64,000 nucleotides of DNA, taken from Sinorhizobium kostiense (GTDB lineage Bacteria > Pseudomonadota > Alphaproteobacteria > Rhizobiales > Rhizobiaceae). The notes under the pieces are model-generated. The model was given only the letters and a program-made list of their open reading frames with translations, made no database searches and was not told the DNA's origin. Location of the stretch: positions 1,178,001 through 1,242,000 of the forward strand of contig NZ_JAGILA010000002.1 of the NCBI RefSeq assembly GCF_017874595.1, read 5' to 3'. A program made the translations under genes and the position numbers. Positions 45,475 to 55,364 of this stretch are shown in pieces (the stretch's first letter is position 1; each line of letters begins with the position of its first letter).

Positions 45475-46410
45475 ATGTCAAAACCGCGCAAACCCAAGGG
45501 CCGCCCGATCTCGGGCTGGCTCATCCTCGATAAGCCGCTCGACTACGGTTCCACTGAGGCCGTCGCCAAGATCAAGTGGCTGTTCAAGGCGCAAAAGGCC
45601 GGTCACGCCGGCACACTCGACCCACTCGCCTCCGGCATGCTGCCGATCGCGCTCGGCGACGCGACGAAGACGGTGCCTTACGTGATGGATGGCCGTAAGA
45701 TCTACGAATTCACGGTCGCCTGGGGTGAGGAGCGTTCGACCGACGATCTCGAAGGCGAGGTCGTCCGCTCGTCGGCCGGGCGGCCGAGCGAAGAGGCGAT
45801 TCGCGCCCTTCTGCCGAACTATACCGGCGTGATCAGCCAGGTTCCGCCGCAGTTTTCGGCGATTAAGATCGACGGCGAGCGCGCCTATGACCTCGCGCGC
45901 GATGGCGAGACCGTGGAGATCCCTGCGCGTGAAGTGGAGGTTTTCCGTTTGGCGTTGATCGGCTGCACCCCCAATCTCGCCCAGTTCGAGATCGAATGCG
46001 GCAAGGGAACCTATGTTCGTTCGCTTGCCCGCGACATGGGCCGCGATCTTGGCTGCTTCGGCCACATCGCCTCGCTGCGCCGCACTTTCGTCGCCCCCTT
46101 CGGCGAGGAGGACATGGTGCCGCTCTCCGAACTGGTCGCTTTGGAGAAGATCGAGGACGAGACGGAGCGGCTCGCTGCGCTGGACCAATATCTGATCGAA
46201 ACCGGCGAAGCGCTGTCGGATCTACCGCACCTCGCCGTCAATGACGACCAGGCGCACCGGCTGAGGATGGGCAATCCGATCATTCTGCGTGGACGCGATG
46301 CACCGCTGCCCACTCCTGAAGCCTATGCCACCGCCCGCGGCAAGCTCGTGGCGATCGGTGAAATCAGCGAGGGCGAGTTTCGTCCGAAACGGGTTTTCAC
46401 CGGCCACTGA
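45475..46410 (+). CDS. truB: tRNA pseudouridine(55) synthase
   Basis: Converts U55 in the T-loop of tRNAs to pseudouridine and assists tRNA folding; 311 residues. The catalytic aspartate is in [20 protein letters not shown], the family signature. [22 protein letters not shown] and [19 protein letters not shown] are the other conserved blocks, and the C-terminal PUA-like part follows (about 230-311). The ATG at 45475 follows AAGAAGAG. It ends the infB-rbfA-truB section, and a repeat-rich stretch follows. Confidence 0.97.
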   Translation: MSKPRKPKGRPISGWLILDKPLDYGSTEAVAKIKWLFKAQKAGHAGTLDPLASGMLPIALGDATKTVPYVMDGRKIYEFTVAWGEERSTDDLEGEVVRSSAGRPSEEAIRALLPNYTGVISQVPPQFSAIKIDGERAYDLARDGETVEIPAREVEVFRLALIGCTPNLAQFEIECGKGTYVRSLARDMGRDLGCFGHIASLRRTFVAPFGEEDMVPLSELVALEKIEDETERLAALDQYLIETGEALSDLPHLAVNDDQAHRLRMGNPIILRGRDAPLPTPEAYATARGKLVAIGEISEGEFRPKRVFTGH

Positions 46411-46557
46411 ACGCCGGCACGGCCGAAAATCGTTCCCGTCCGAGCGAGGGCGCGTATACTCGTCTTCACGGAGAGCGAGTAAGCAAGTCCGCTGGATAAC
46501 CGCTCAGTCTACCGCCGCGCGCCTTATCGGACGCAAATGTCGCTGTATACTGTAAAT

Positions 46558-46686
46558 TGCTGCATGGCTTGCTGCTTCAAATGGCGACATGCAGTAGCAT
46601 CTTCCCGCTTGCCGGGAGGGGAGCCGAAAGGGTAACCGCGAGTCTCCGCCTCTCCGCCTGCGGGGAGAGAAGGTGGCCGGCAGGCC
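46558..46686. repeat. cluster of intergenic palindromes downstream of truB
   Basis: CTGCATG ... CATGCAG (about 46560-46592), then CTTCCCG-CTTG-CCGGGAGG (46601-46619), then CTCTCCGC-CTG-CGGGGAGAG (about 46652-46671). The 46411-46764 stretch between truB and the histidine kinase holds these hairpins and no gene. They share the CTCC/GGAG style of the elements at 8090 and 14313. Confidence 0.55.
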
Positions 46687-46764
46687 AGATAAGGGCCATA
46701 GGCGGATGAATACTTCTGATCCGCGCTCCAGCGACATAACGCCGAATGGCGAAAGGCAGTCCGG

Positions 46765-48480
46765 ATGGTCGAGGCGTCAGAGAAGAACCAGCGGGAACTC
46801 TCGTCCGGGAGCTTGCAGGCGGCTGCGGCTTTCGTCCGGCAGTATCTGCGGCGGCCGTTCAGCTTTTATCTGATCTCGCTTCTCCTGATCGCGATCGTAC
46901 CACCCTTCGTCTTTTCTCTGGTGATCCTCAAGCGCAACATGGATGCACAGGAGCAGGTCGTTAGCTCGCTGCTCAAGGCTTCGACCGGGTCCGTCACGCG
47001 CATCGTCGAGCGCGAAGTCGAGGGAAAGCTGACCACGTTGAGGGTTCTGTCGACCTCCCCGGCGATCGATCTTGGTGACATGAAGACGATCTTCGACCGT
47101 GCTTCGGTGGCACTCGCCGGATCGGATTCTCACCTGATTGTTGTCGACCGCCAGCATGAGCTGCGATTGAACACCCGTTTTCCGTTCGCAACACAGCTCG
47201 GCCGGGCTTCGGATCCGGATGTCGAACTCGCGTTCGAGAGTGGCGTGCCACTCGTCTCCGGCGTGTTCTTCGCCCGCGCCGGCGGGCGTTGGGCATTCAA
47301 CGTTCTCCTGCCCTACACGGCCGCGAACGGCGAGAAATTCCTCCTGGGCCTGACGCAGGATGCGACCAGCATGGCCAAGGCCGTCAACCGCGAGACGCTC
47401 TCACCCGGATGGAACGCGGCCCTGGTCGACGGGAGAGGACGGGTCATCATTTCCTCCGACCCTAAGGTCTCGCCTGGCGATGCCTTTTTCCTGAAGCAAT
47501 TGCCGATGCTCAGCATCGGCGTCGACAATGTCAGCGCGAACGGCACCGAATACCGCGTCGCCTCCGAATTCTCGGTCCTGACCGGGTGGCGCATCGTTGC
47601 CTGGGCACCGCGGGAGATCATCGACCAGCCGATGGTCTGGTCCTTTCTGTGGCTGTCGCTCGGCGGAATCATCTTCACGAGCATCGCCATCGCCGGCTCG
47701 TTCACGATCGCGCGGCTGCTGACGCAGGGTGTCAAGCTGCTCGCACTCGATGCACGGCGCCTGGGCGCCGGCCAATCGATCGAGCCGCGCCGGTATATGA
47801 TCACCGAAGTCGAGGCCGTCTCCGCCGCGCTTGCGCGTGCGGCGGCCGCTCGTACCAAGGCGGAGGGCGAAATTCGCCTTCTGATGCGCGAGGTCGCCCA
47901 TCGCTCCAAGAATCAGCTGACGGTGATCCAGTCGATGTTGGCCCAATCGTCGGCTTCCGCCGAGGATGCGCCGGATTTCGTCGACGGATTCCGACGGCGT
48001 CTGGCGGGGCTTGCGCGCTCGACCGATCTGATGCTCGCCAATGCGGCCCTGGGTGTCGACTTTCGCGAGCTTGTCCAGAACCAGCTTCAGCCCTTCGCGC
48101 CCGATGATTCGGATCGTATCCAGCTTCACGGCCCGGATCTAAGGCTGGACACCCAAATGGCCCAGACGCTCGGCATGGTGTTCCATGAACTCGCGACCAA
48201 TGCCATCAAGCATGGCGCGCTTGCCAATACGACAGGCACGATCAGGCTCGACTGGTCGGTGGAGAAAGGCGCAATCACCATTCGCTGGCGCGAACGTGGC
48301 GCGGAGATCGCCGACTCACAGAAGCCCCGCAGAGGCTTTGGAACCGTCGTGCTCGAGCGGATGCTTGCCCTGGCGTTGCGCGCCGAACTCGAAAAGACCA
48401 TGCATGCGGACGGCATCGAATGGCTGATCCGCATCCCGCGCCAAGGCGAGCAAGAGGAAAGGAGCGAGCCGGCCGGTTGA
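46765..48480 (+). CDS. sensor histidine kinase, HWE family
   Basis: Membrane-bound kinase of 571 residues. Two membrane helices (about 33-55, FYLISLLLIAIVPPFVFSLVIL; about 290-318, SLGGIIFTSIAIAGSFTIARLL) flank a periplasmic sensor domain of about 235 residues. The transmitter has the phosphoacceptor His379 in REVAHRSKNQLTVIQSML, the N-box HELATNAIKHGAL and IRWRERG, the WxE feature that names the HWE family common in Rhizobiales. No response regulator gene is adjacent, so its partner and signal are unknown; many HWE kinases act in the general stress response. Its position between truB and rpsO is unusual for that conserved region. Confidence 0.9.
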   Translation: MVEASEKNQRELSSGSLQAAAAFVRQYLRRPFSFYLISLLLIAIVPPFVFSLVILKRNMDAQEQVVSSLLKASTGSVTRIVEREVEGKLTTLRVLSTSPAIDLGDMKTIFDRASVALAGSDSHLIVVDRQHELRLNTRFPFATQLGRASDPDVELAFESGVPLVSGVFFARAGGRWAFNVLLPYTAANGEKFLLGLTQDATSMAKAVNRETLSPGWNAALVDGRGRVIISSDPKVSPGDAFFLKQLPMLSIGVDNVSANGTEYRVASEFSVLTGWRIVAWAPREIIDQPMVWSFLWLSLGGIIFTSIAIAGSFTIARLLTQGVKLLALDARRLGAGQSIEPRRYMITEVEAVSAALARAAAARTKAEGEIRLLMREVAHRSKNQLTVIQSMLAQSSASAEDAPDFVDGFRRRLAGLARSTDLMLANAALGVDFRELVQNQLQPFAPDDSDRIQLHGPDLRLDTQMAQTLGMVFHELATNAIKHGALANTTGTIRLDWSVEKGAITIRWRERGAEIADSQKPRRGFGTVVLERMLALALRAELEKTMHADGIEWLIRIPRQGEQEERSEPAG

Positions 48481-48657
48481 GCGCAGACGTTGCGGCAGCA
48501 GGTGTTGCGCGCCCCGTCGGCATCACCCTTCCCTTTTCAATCGGTTTCGGTTATAGGCACGCCAGCGAAAGGCACGGCCTCTCGTGTGAACGGCCGCGGC
48601 TGGACGACATCCCGGCTGCCGGCGACCCGAAAATCCTCGAAACGAAAGGATCATCCG

Positions 48658-48927
48658 ATGTCGATCACTGCAGAGCGCAAGGCTCAACTCATCAAGGAAT
48701 TCGCGACCGCCGACGGCGACACCGGCTCTCCGGAAGTTCAGGTTGCGCTTCTGACCGAACGGATCAACAACCTCACCGAACACTTCAAGGACCACAAGAA
48801 GGACAACCATTCCCGCCGTGGTCTTCTCGCGCTGGTTTCCAGCCGTCGTTCGCTCCTCGACTATTTGAAGAAGAAGGACGAAGCGCGCTACAACAAGCTG
48901 ATCGGTGCCCTCGGCATCCGCCGCTAA
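48658..48927 (+). CDS. rpsO: 30S ribosomal protein S15
   Basis: Primary 16S rRNA-binding protein of the platform; 89 residues, the family length. [28 protein letters not shown] and [26 protein letters not shown] are canonical in two blocks. The ATG at 48658 is preceded by GAAAGGA. The 177-base leader after the kinase gene could hold the pseudoknot operator that S15 uses elsewhere, but I cannot demonstrate one. A strong terminator follows at 48937. Confidence 0.98.
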   Translation: MSITAERKAQLIKEFATADGDTGSPEVQVALLTERINNLTEHFKDHKKDNHSRRGLLALVSSRRSLLDYLKKKDEARYNKLIGALGIRR

Positions 48928-48936
48928 CGAAGTTGA

Positions 48937-48970
48937 CCGGCGGGTCGTTCTGCGATCCGCCGGCTTTTTT
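48937..48970 (+). terminator. rho-independent terminator of rpsO
   Basis: An 11-bp stem (48937-48947 with 48953-48963, one G-T pair) and 5-base loop, followed by CTTTTTT. It ends rpsO transcripts before pnp. Confidence 0.9.
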
Positions 48971-48986
48971 GGCGCCCGCGCGCCGG

Positions 48987-49087
48987 CTGCATCTCTCCTT
49001 AAAACGGAACCAATCCGGAGTTAGGAGTGCAGGGTATTCAAGAGTGAAACAGCGACCTCCAGCGCCAGAAGGGCGTAGGGCGCTGTT
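48987..49087 (+). repeat. diverged RIME1-like element between rpsO and pnp
   Basis: The order of blocks matches 7865-7967: CTGCATCTCTCCTTAAA ... GGAG..AGGAGTGCAG, then ATTCA.AG.G, then ACAGCGACCT ... GCGCTGTT. Both palindromes remain but with many substitutions. The rest of 49088-49376 before pnp shows no gene. Confidence 0.65.
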
Positions 49088-49376
49088 GAAACCGTCCCTC
49101 ACGGGCGCCGGAGGCGCTTTCGGAAGGGGGACCGTCCAGCGAACCGGATGGGCCGGTATCGCGGATCAACCGATGGCCCGTCATGGGGCAGGATTGCAGG
49201 ATGCTTCGGCGCCTGCTTGCCGGAGCGCTTCCATGCGGGTGCGCGCCAAGCGGCGAGCGGCCGGTTCTGATTAGAAGCCTCCCGTTGTCTTGCCCGTGAT
49301 GCGCCAAATAAAGCGGCATAGAGATCGCCCGCGCCGCATCGGCCGCGGACGCTCTCTCGCACACGAAGGACAGAAC

Positions 49377-51530
49377 ATGTTCGAGACTCACAAGGTAGAA
49401 ATCGAATGGGCCGGGCGCCCGCTCAAGCTCGAAACCGGCAAGATTGCCCGCCAGGCTGACGGCGCGGTTCTCGCCACCTACGGCGAAACCGTCGTGCTCG
49501 CCACCGTCGTTTCGGCCAAGGCGCCGAAGCCGGGCCAGGACTTCTTTCCGCTGACCGTCAACTACCAGGAGAAGACCTACGCCGCCGGCAAGATTCCTGG
49601 CGGTTACTTCAAGCGCGAAGGCCGCCCGACCGAGAACGAGACGCTGGTCTCGCGCCTGATCGACCGGCCGATCCGCCCGCTCTTCCCGGAAGGCTACAAG
49701 AACGACACCCAGGTCATCCTCACTGTCATGCAACATGACCTCGAGAACGACCCGGACGTCGTGGCGATGGTCGCCGCCTCCGCGGCGCTGACGCTTTCCG
49801 GCGTACCCTTCATGGGCCCGGTCGGCGGGGCACGCGTCGGCTACATCAACGGCGAATATGTCCTCAACCCGCACCTCGACGAAATGGACGAATCCTCGCT
49901 CGACCTCGTCGTGGCCGGTACCCAGGACGCCGTGCTGATGGTCGAATCGGAAGCCAAGGAACTGCCCGAGGACGTCATGCTCGGCGCCGTGATGTTCGGC
50001 CACAGGGGCTTCCAGCCGGTGATCGACGCGGTCATCAAGCTTGCAGAAGTCGCCGCCAAGGAGCCGCGCGAATTTGAGCCGGAGGACCATTCGGCCCTCG
50101 AGAACGCCATGCTCGAAATTGCCGAGGCCGAGCTGCGCAACGCCTACAAGATCACCGAGAAGGCGGCACGCTACGCCGCCGTCGATGCCGTCAAGACGAA
50201 GGTCAAGGAACACTTCCTGCCGGAGGGCGTCGAGAATCCCGGGCACACCGCAGAAGAGATCGCCGCCGTCTTCAAGCACCTGCAGGCGAAAATCGTTCGC
50301 TGGAACATCCTCGACACGCAGAGCCGCATCGACGGCCGCGATCTCGTCACCGTCCGTCCGATCGTCGCCGAGGTTGGCCTTCTGCCACGCACCCACGGCT
50401 CCGCGCTGTTCACGCGCGGCGAGACGCAGGCGATCGTGGTTGCGACGCTCGGCACCGGCGAAGACGAGCAGTATGTCGATTCCTTGACCGGCATGTACAA
50501 GGAAAACTTCATGCTGCACTACAACTTCCCGCCCTTCTCGGTCGGTGAAACAGGTCGTCTCGGTTCGCCGGGCCGCCGCGAAATCGGCCACGGCAAGCTT
50601 GCCTGGCGCGCAATCCATCCGATGCTGCCGACGGCGGAACAGTTCCCCTACACGTTGCGGGTCGTCTCGGAAATCACCGAGTCGAACGGCTCGTCCTCGA
50701 TGGCGACCGTCTGCGGCACATCGCTGGCGCTGATGGACGCCGGCGTTCCGATCGCCAAGCCCGTCGCCGGCATCGCCATGGGCCTGATCAAGGAAGACGA
50801 CCGCTTCGCCGTTCTCTCCGATATCCTTGGCGACGAGGACCATCTCGGCGACATGGACTTCAAGGTTGCGGGCACCGAAGCCGGCGTCACCTCGCTGCAG
50901 ATGGACATCAAGATCGCCGGCATCACCGAAGAGATCATGAAGGTGGCGCTCGACCAGGCCAAAAGCGGCCGTGTCCACATTCTCGGCGAAATGGCCAAGG
51001 CGATCTCCGAGAGCCGCGGCCAGCTCGGCGAATTCGCGCCGCGCATCGAAGTCATGAACATCCCGGTCGACAAGATCCGTGAAGTCATCGGCTCCGGCGG
51101 CAAGGTCATCCGCGAAATCGTCGAAAAGACCGGCGCCAAGATCAACATCGAGGACGACGGCACTGTCAAGATCGCCTCGTCCTCCTCGAAGGAGATCGAA
51201 GCCGCCCGCAAGTGGATCCACTCGATCGTCGCCGAGCCGGAAGTCGGGCAGATCTACGAAGGCACGGTCGTCAAGACCGCCGACTTCGGCGCCTTCGTCA
51301 ATTTCTTCGGCGCGCGCGACGGCCTCGTCCACATCTCGCAGCTCGCCTCCGAGCGAGTCGCCAAGACGACCGACGTCGTCAAGGAAGGCGACAAGGTCTG
51401 GGTCAAGCTGATGGGCTTCGACGAGCGCGGCAAGGTCCGCCTCTCCATGAAGGTCGTCGACCAGGCGACCGGCAAGGAGGTCGTCGCCGAGAAGAGCGAA
51501 AAGAAGGACGGCGGCGAAGCGGCCGAATAA
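49377..51530 (+). CDS. pnp: polyribonucleotide nucleotidyltransferase (PNPase)
   Basis: Phosphorolytic 3'-5' exoribonuclease, a main enzyme of mRNA and sRNA decay; 717 residues. Two RNase PH domains are separated by an all-helical domain (the second begins near [20 protein letters not shown]). The phosphate and active site lies in [26 protein letters not shown] domain ([22 protein letters not shown], about 555-615) and an S1 domain ([24 protein letters not shown], about 620-690) follow. The ATG at 49377 gives [16 protein letters not shown]. It follows rpsO as in most bacteria, here with a terminator and a RIME-like element between. Confidence 0.98.
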   Translation: MFETHKVEIEWAGRPLKLETGKIARQADGAVLATYGETVVLATVVSAKAPKPGQDFFPLTVNYQEKTYAAGKIPGGYFKREGRPTENETLVSRLIDRPIRPLFPEGYKNDTQVILTVMQHDLENDPDVVAMVAASAALTLSGVPFMGPVGGARVGYINGEYVLNPHLDEMDESSLDLVVAGTQDAVLMVESEAKELPEDVMLGAVMFGHRGFQPVIDAVIKLAEVAAKEPREFEPEDHSALENAMLEIAEAELRNAYKITEKAARYAAVDAVKTKVKEHFLPEGVENPGHTAEEIAAVFKHLQAKIVRWNILDTQSRIDGRDLVTVRPIVAEVGLLPRTHGSALFTRGETQAIVVATLGTGEDEQYVDSLTGMYKENFMLHYNFPPFSVGETGRLGSPGRREIGHGKLAWRAIHPMLPTAEQFPYTLRVVSEITESNGSSSMATVCGTSLALMDAGVPIAKPVAGIAMGLIKEDDRFAVLSDILGDEDHLGDMDFKVAGTEAGVTSLQMDIKIAGITEEIMKVALDQAKSGRVHILGEMAKAISESRGQLGEFAPRIEVMNIPVDKIREVIGSGGKVIREIVEKTGAKINIEDDGTVKIASSSSKEIEAARKWIHSIVAEPEVGQIYEGTVVKTADFGAFVNFFGARDGLVHISQLASERVAKTTDVVKEGDKVWVKLMGFDERGKVRLSMKVVDQATGKEVVAEKSEKKDGGEAAE

Positions 51531-51618
51531 GGGCGAATCGCCCGAAGCATTCGAGCGTGGCTCCGTGCGCAAGTGCGGAGCCACGCTCCGTTTCCGCCGT
51601 CGTAAGGCCCCTCCCCGA

Positions 51619-51746
51619 CCCCTCCCCACAAGGGGGAGGGGCTCACTGCTCACCCGCCTGCCGCCATCCGAACCTCCGAAATCGAGGAACCGTTGAGGAA
51701 TGGAGAGGCGGGGCGACAGGTAAGCCCTCCCCCTTGTGTGGAGGGG
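51619..51746. repeat. 128-bp element with about 25-bp terminal inverted repeats
   Basis: The left end CCCCTCCCCACAAGGGGGAG and the right end CTCCCCCTTGTGTGGAGGGG are near-perfect complements. The interior includes CCCGCCTGCCGCC and a loosely complementary GGCGGGGCGACAGG. It lies between pnp and the methyltransferase gene. It is similar in size and design to the element at 14313-14467, but the sequence differs. Confidence 0.75.
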
Positions 51747-51780
51747 TTTCGCCATTGACCTTGAAATCGGAATCCAGCCC

Positions 51781-52797
51781 ATGAGCCGCGACGCGCTGAA
51801 AACTCTGTTCTACCCGTTCGATACCGGCGTCATCGAAGCTCCGCAGGAAGGCGAGCGCGTTCTCTTCCTGGGCGCCGAGGCCGGTTACAGGCTGCCCGGA
51901 GGCTTCGCCGGATCCATCGCTGCCGTACAGCCGCTGAAGCCCGTCTATCGCGCTCTTAAAGCCGCGCAGGCCGACGTCGCGCCGATTGCTACCGGAGACG
52001 AGTATGACGTCGCACTGGTGCTCTGCGGCAAGCACAAAGGCGAAAACGAGAACAGGATCGCCGAGGCGCTGAAGCGCACCCGCACCGGCGCCCTGATCGT
52101 CGTCGCAGGCGCTAAGGAAGACGGCATTCAGCCGTTGCGCAAGAAGATTGCAAGATTCGGCTGGGATGGCGATTCCATGCCAAAATATCATGGCGTCGCC
52201 TTCTGGTTTACTCGGCCGGACGACGTGTCCGAGGCCGCCGCCAGGCTCGCCAAGGTTCCGGTGCGCGTCGACGGCGTTTTCGAGGCCTCGCCCGGGATGT
52301 TCTCGCATGACCGCGTCGATGCCGGCTCCGAGTTGCTCGCCTCGCGTTTGCCCCGTGATTTCACCGGTCATGCAGCGGACTTCGGCGCGGGTTGGGGCTA
52401 TCTTTCGGTGAAGCTCGCCGAGGCCTCACCAGGTCTCAAGGGCATAGACCTCTTCGAAGCGGATTACGAGGCGTTGGAGGCTGCCCGTGTCAACATGGCG
52501 ACGAATGCGTCCTCGACACCGGCACGCTTCTATTGGCACGACCTGACGGCCGAGGAGACACGCGACAAGTACGATCTGATCGTCATGAACCCGCCCTTCC
52601 ACGAAGGGCATGCCGCAGAGCCGGCACTCGGCGCGGCGATGATCCGCGCGGCCGCCAAGGCCCTCAAACATGGCGGTCGGCTGATGCTGGTGGCCAATCG
52701 CGGCCTGCCCTACGAACAGGTCCTCAGCGAGACTTTTCAGCAAAGCGGCGAAACCTGCCGCAATGCGCGCTTCAAGGTGCTCTGGGCGAAGCGCTGA
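51781..52797 (+). CDS. RsmC-like class I SAM methyltransferase
   Basis: 338 residues with the two-domain layout of the 16S/23S rRNA (guanine-N2)-methyltransferases RsmC and RlmG. The N-terminal pseudo-methyltransferase half spans about 1-170. The catalytic half has SAM motif I, ADFGAGWGYLSVKLAEA, and the target-base motif NPPFHEG at about residue 277. The product is most likely m2G in rRNA, though the exact site is an inference. The ATG at 51781 is chosen over an in-frame ATG at 51736 that falls in the repeat. Confidence 0.88.
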   Translation: MSRDALKTLFYPFDTGVIEAPQEGERVLFLGAEAGYRLPGGFAGSIAAVQPLKPVYRALKAAQADVAPIATGDEYDVALVLCGKHKGENENRIAEALKRTRTGALIVVAGAKEDGIQPLRKKIARFGWDGDSMPKYHGVAFWFTRPDDVSEAAARLAKVPVRVDGVFEASPGMFSHDRVDAGSELLASRLPRDFTGHAADFGAGWGYLSVKLAEASPGLKGIDLFEADYEALEAARVNMATNASSTPARFYWHDLTAEETRDKYDLIVMNPPFHEGHAAEPALGAAMIRAAAKALKHGGRLMLVANRGLPYEQVLSETFQQSGETCRNARFKVLWAKR

Positions 52798-52849
52798 AGA
52801 AGCGCGACTTATCTGACGCGCCAAGTGCCATGCCAGGCTGCGGGAGAGA

Positions 52850-54088
52850 TTACCGCAGCCTCGCCTTCAGCGAGGCATCCGGAAAGCAGGTGGGCGTGAT
52901 GCCGTTCTTCGCCTGCCAGTCGCCAAGCGAGCGACGGGTCTTGTAGCCGGGCAATCCGTCGACCTTACCGACATCGTAGCCAACCGCCGTGAGCGCCTTC
53001 TGCATGCCAAGCACGTCGGAACGCAGCATCTTGCCGACATCGCCCCACTCAGCCCGAAAGGCGCCGCTTCCCGCGGCGATGCGATCGGCGAGATTCCCAA
53101 TGAAAAGCGCGTAGAGATCGGAATTGTTGTATTCCTTGAGGACGTAAAAATTCGGCGTAACCACGAAGCTAGGGCCATGCCTGCCGGCAGGCACCAGCAT
53201 CATGCCGGGAGCCGAGCGCTCCCCCGGCGGAAAAGGCTTTCCGGACACGCGCGCTATCCCCATTTCGACCCAATCGGCGATGGGGCGGGCAAGGTCCGGG
53301 CCTTCCTGAGCACAAGATACCGTTGCCGGGATCGAAACTTCGAAACCCCAGTCACGGCCGCTCTGCCAACCTTTCTCGGAGAGGTAGTTTGCGACGGAGG
53401 CGAGGCTGTCCGGAACGGAACTCCAGATGTCGCGGCGGCCGTCGCCGTCGAAATCGACAGCGTATTTCAGAAAGCTCGAGGGCAGGAATTGCGGCTGGCC
53501 CATGGCGCCCGCCCATGAGCCGCGCATGTCCGCTTGCCGGACGTCGCCGCTCGCGAGCATGTGAAGCGCGGCGATCAGCTCGCGCCGGAAAAGCTCGGGC
53601 CGCGTCGACATGAAGGCCTTGGTCGCCAGCACATCCATGATCGGATGCGGGATGTTCGCCCGGCCGAAGCCCGATTCGCGTCCCCAGATCGCAAGGATGA
53701 CCGACCCGGAAACGCCATAGGTTCTCTCGATCTTCTGCAATGTCGAGGCATGGGCGCTCGCAAGACTGCGGCCGGTCGCCGCCAGTCCCTGCAGTCGCTT
53801 CTCCGAGAAATAGGAGCCGGGTGAGGAAAACTCGGCTTGACTCTGCTTGCGCTGCTTCGCCTTTGGAAAGCCGGGCGGCGCCAGATCGGGAAGATCCCAA
53901 TAAAGTCTCACATCCCGAAAGGCAGCCCTGAAAGAAGCGGCGGAAATGCCGGCCTTTTCGGCCTCCGGCCAGAGATCGTTCTGCAGCCATTGACGGAAGT
54001 CGCTTTCGACATCGGCTTTCGATGCGGCGAAACAGCATCCGGTGAAAGACGCGAACGAAAGGATCAAGGCAAAAAGGAATTTCAGCAT
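52850..54088 (-). CDS. lytic murein transglycosylase, MltB family
   Basis: Cleaves peptidoglycan glycan strands to 1,6-anhydro ends; 412 residues. The signal peptide (about 1-20, FLFALILSFASFTGCC) ends in a possible weak lipobox FTGC. The catalytic glutamate is in IWGRESGFG. AGAMGQPQFLPSSFLKYAVDFDGDGRRDIW is the characteristic MltB segment. The last 60 residues form a peptidoglycan-binding domain 1 (LRSDVLGMQKALTAVGYD, DGLPGYKTRRSLGDWQ). The ATG at 54088 fits the signal peptide. It is downstream of recR on the same strand, 30 bases from its stop. Confidence 0.92.
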   Translation of the reverse strand: MLKFLFALILSFASFTGCCFAASKADVESDFRQWLQNDLWPEAEKAGISAASFRAAFRDVRLYWDLPDLAPPGFPKAKQRKQSQAEFSSPGSYFSEKRLQGLAATGRSLASAHASTLQKIERTYGVSGSVILAIWGRESGFGRANIPHPIMDVLATKAFMSTRPELFRRELIAALHMLASGDVRQADMRGSWAGAMGQPQFLPSSFLKYAVDFDGDGRRDIWSSVPDSLASVANYLSEKGWQSGRDWGFEVSIPATVSCAQEGPDLARPIADWVEMGIARVSGKPFPPGERSAPGMMLVPAGRHGPSFVVTPNFYVLKEYNNSDLYALFIGNLADRIAAGSGAFRAEWGDVGKMLRSDVLGMQKALTAVGYDVGKVDGLPGYKTRRSLGDWQAKNGITPTCFPDASLKARLR

Positions 54089-54118
54089 GCGGCTTCCGTA
54101 ATTCGATAGAGGCAATGA

Positions 54119-54724
54119 TCAGATGGTCGTACGCGCCCTGAGCGCGGCTGTCAGCGTGCCTTCGTCGAGATAGTCGAGCTCGCCGCCGACGGGGACGCCA
54201 TGGGCAAGGCGGGTGATCTTCACCTCCATGCCTTCGAGCTGGTCGGTGATGTAATGCGCCGTCGTCTGGCCCTCGACGGTGGCGTTGACGGCGATGATCA
54301 GCTCGCGCACGCCGCCCCTGGCGACTCGATCGACGAGGTTCTTGATATTGAGATCGTCCGGACCGATGCCATCGAGCGGCGACAGCGTGCCGCCGAGCAC
54401 GTGGTAGGCGGCGTTCATCGCGCCCGCACGCTCCAGCGCCCAGAGATCGGCAACGTCCTCCACCACGATGATCACCGACTGATCGCGCCGCTCATCGGTG
54501 CAGACCGTACAAGGATCGATCGTATCGACGTTGCCACAGCAGGAGCAGAGCCTGACCTTGCGGTGCGCCTCGCCCATTGCTTCGGCAAGCGGCCCGAGCA
54601 ATTGCTCCTTCTTCTTGACGAGATGCAGGGCCGCCCGCCGGGCGGAACGCGGCCCGAGGCCCGGCACCTTCGCCAGGAGCTGGATGAGCTTTTCGATTTC
54701 GGGACCGGTGACTCGCTTTGCCAT
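54119..54724 (-). CDS. recR: recombination mediator RecR
   Basis: Works with RecF and RecO to load RecA at single-strand gaps; 201 residues. The N-terminal helix-hairpin-helix is [17 protein letters not shown]. The zinc finger has four cysteines in [19 protein letters not shown]. The TOPRIM domain begins at [14 protein letters not shown], and the C-terminal Walker B-like [16 protein letters not shown] completes the family. It lies downstream of ybaB and dnaX on the minus strand, the common dnaX-ybaB-recR arrangement, here with a RIME1 element between ybaB and recR. Confidence 0.98.
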   Translation of the reverse strand: MAKRVTGPEIEKLIQLLAKVPGLGPRSARRAALHLVKKKEQLLGPLAEAMGEAHRKVRLCSCCGNVDTIDPCTVCTDERRDQSVIIVVEDVADLWALERAGAMNAAYHVLGGTLSPLDGIGPDDLNIKNLVDRVARGGVRELIIAVNATVEGQTTAHYITDQLEGMEVKITRLAHGVPVGGELDYLDEGTLTAALRARTTI

Positions 54725-54777
54725 GGGCGGCTTTTATAGCATTTTGCAGTCAGGTGGAATCATCTGACTTCGCACTA

Positions 54778-54880
54778 CAGCATGTCTCCTTAAATCGAGC
54801 TCGATTTAAGGACAAAGACATGCAGCAGTTCAAAGTGCTACAGCGACCTTTGCGCGTCTGATAAGACGCGCGGCGCTGTA
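54778..54880 (+). repeat. RIME1-type intergenic mosaic element
   Basis: A nearly identical copy of the element at 7865-7967: GCATGTCTCCTTAAATCGA ... AGACATGC, linker with TTCAAAGTG, then CTACAGCGACCTTTGCGC ... GCGCTGTA. It sits inside the ybaB-recR intergenic region, so ybaB-recR co-transcription would carry it in the message. Confidence 0.85.
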
Positions 54881-54965
54881 ATGCGGCAGGAACAAGCAGA
54901 GCGGCCCTGCGAACGCCCTTGAGCATGACGCCGACGAAGAAACCCGCTGAGCGCGTGAACGCGGA

Positions 54966-55289
54966 TCAGAACGGCAGCTTCATGCCGGGAGGAATCGGAA
55001 GACCGGCCGTCAGCTCGCGGGTCTTTTCGGCCTGCACGGCCTCGGCCTTCTCCTTGGCATCCTTGTGGGCGGCAACGATCAGATCTTCGAGGATTTCGAC
55101 GTCGTCTTCCTTGAAGAGTGAGGGATCGATCTTCAGACTTTTCAGATGGCCCTTGCCGTCGAGGCGGACAGTGACGAGGCCTCCGCCCGAGGTGCCGTCG
55201 ACTTCGAGCGCAGCGATCTCCGCCTGCAGCTTCTCCATCTTCGCCTGCATTTCCTTGACCTTGCCCATCATGCCCATGATGTCGCGCAT
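54966..55289 (-). CDS. ybaB: YbaB/EbfC family nucleoid-associated protein
   Basis: Small dimeric DNA-binding protein, 107 residues. The N-terminal helix [20 protein letters not shown] is followed by the conserved [28 protein letters not shown] in two stretches and the C-terminal [11 protein letters not shown]. Family members bind DNA with low specificity and affect nucleoid structure and repair. It lies between dnaX and recR, the usual position. The family start is taken at 55289 ([10 protein letters not shown]). Confidence 0.96.
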   Translation of the reverse strand: MRDIMGMMGKVKEMQAKMEKLQAEIAALEVDGTSGGGLVTVRLDGKGHLKSLKIDPSLFKEDDVEILEDLIVAAHKDAKEKAEAVQAEKTRELTAGLPIPPGMKLPF

Positions 55290-55364
55290 CGTCGTCTCCT
55301 GTTCTTGTATTTGTGCCTGAAATAGCGCCGCTTGTGCTATTCGCCATGCTACTCGATGTCGTCG

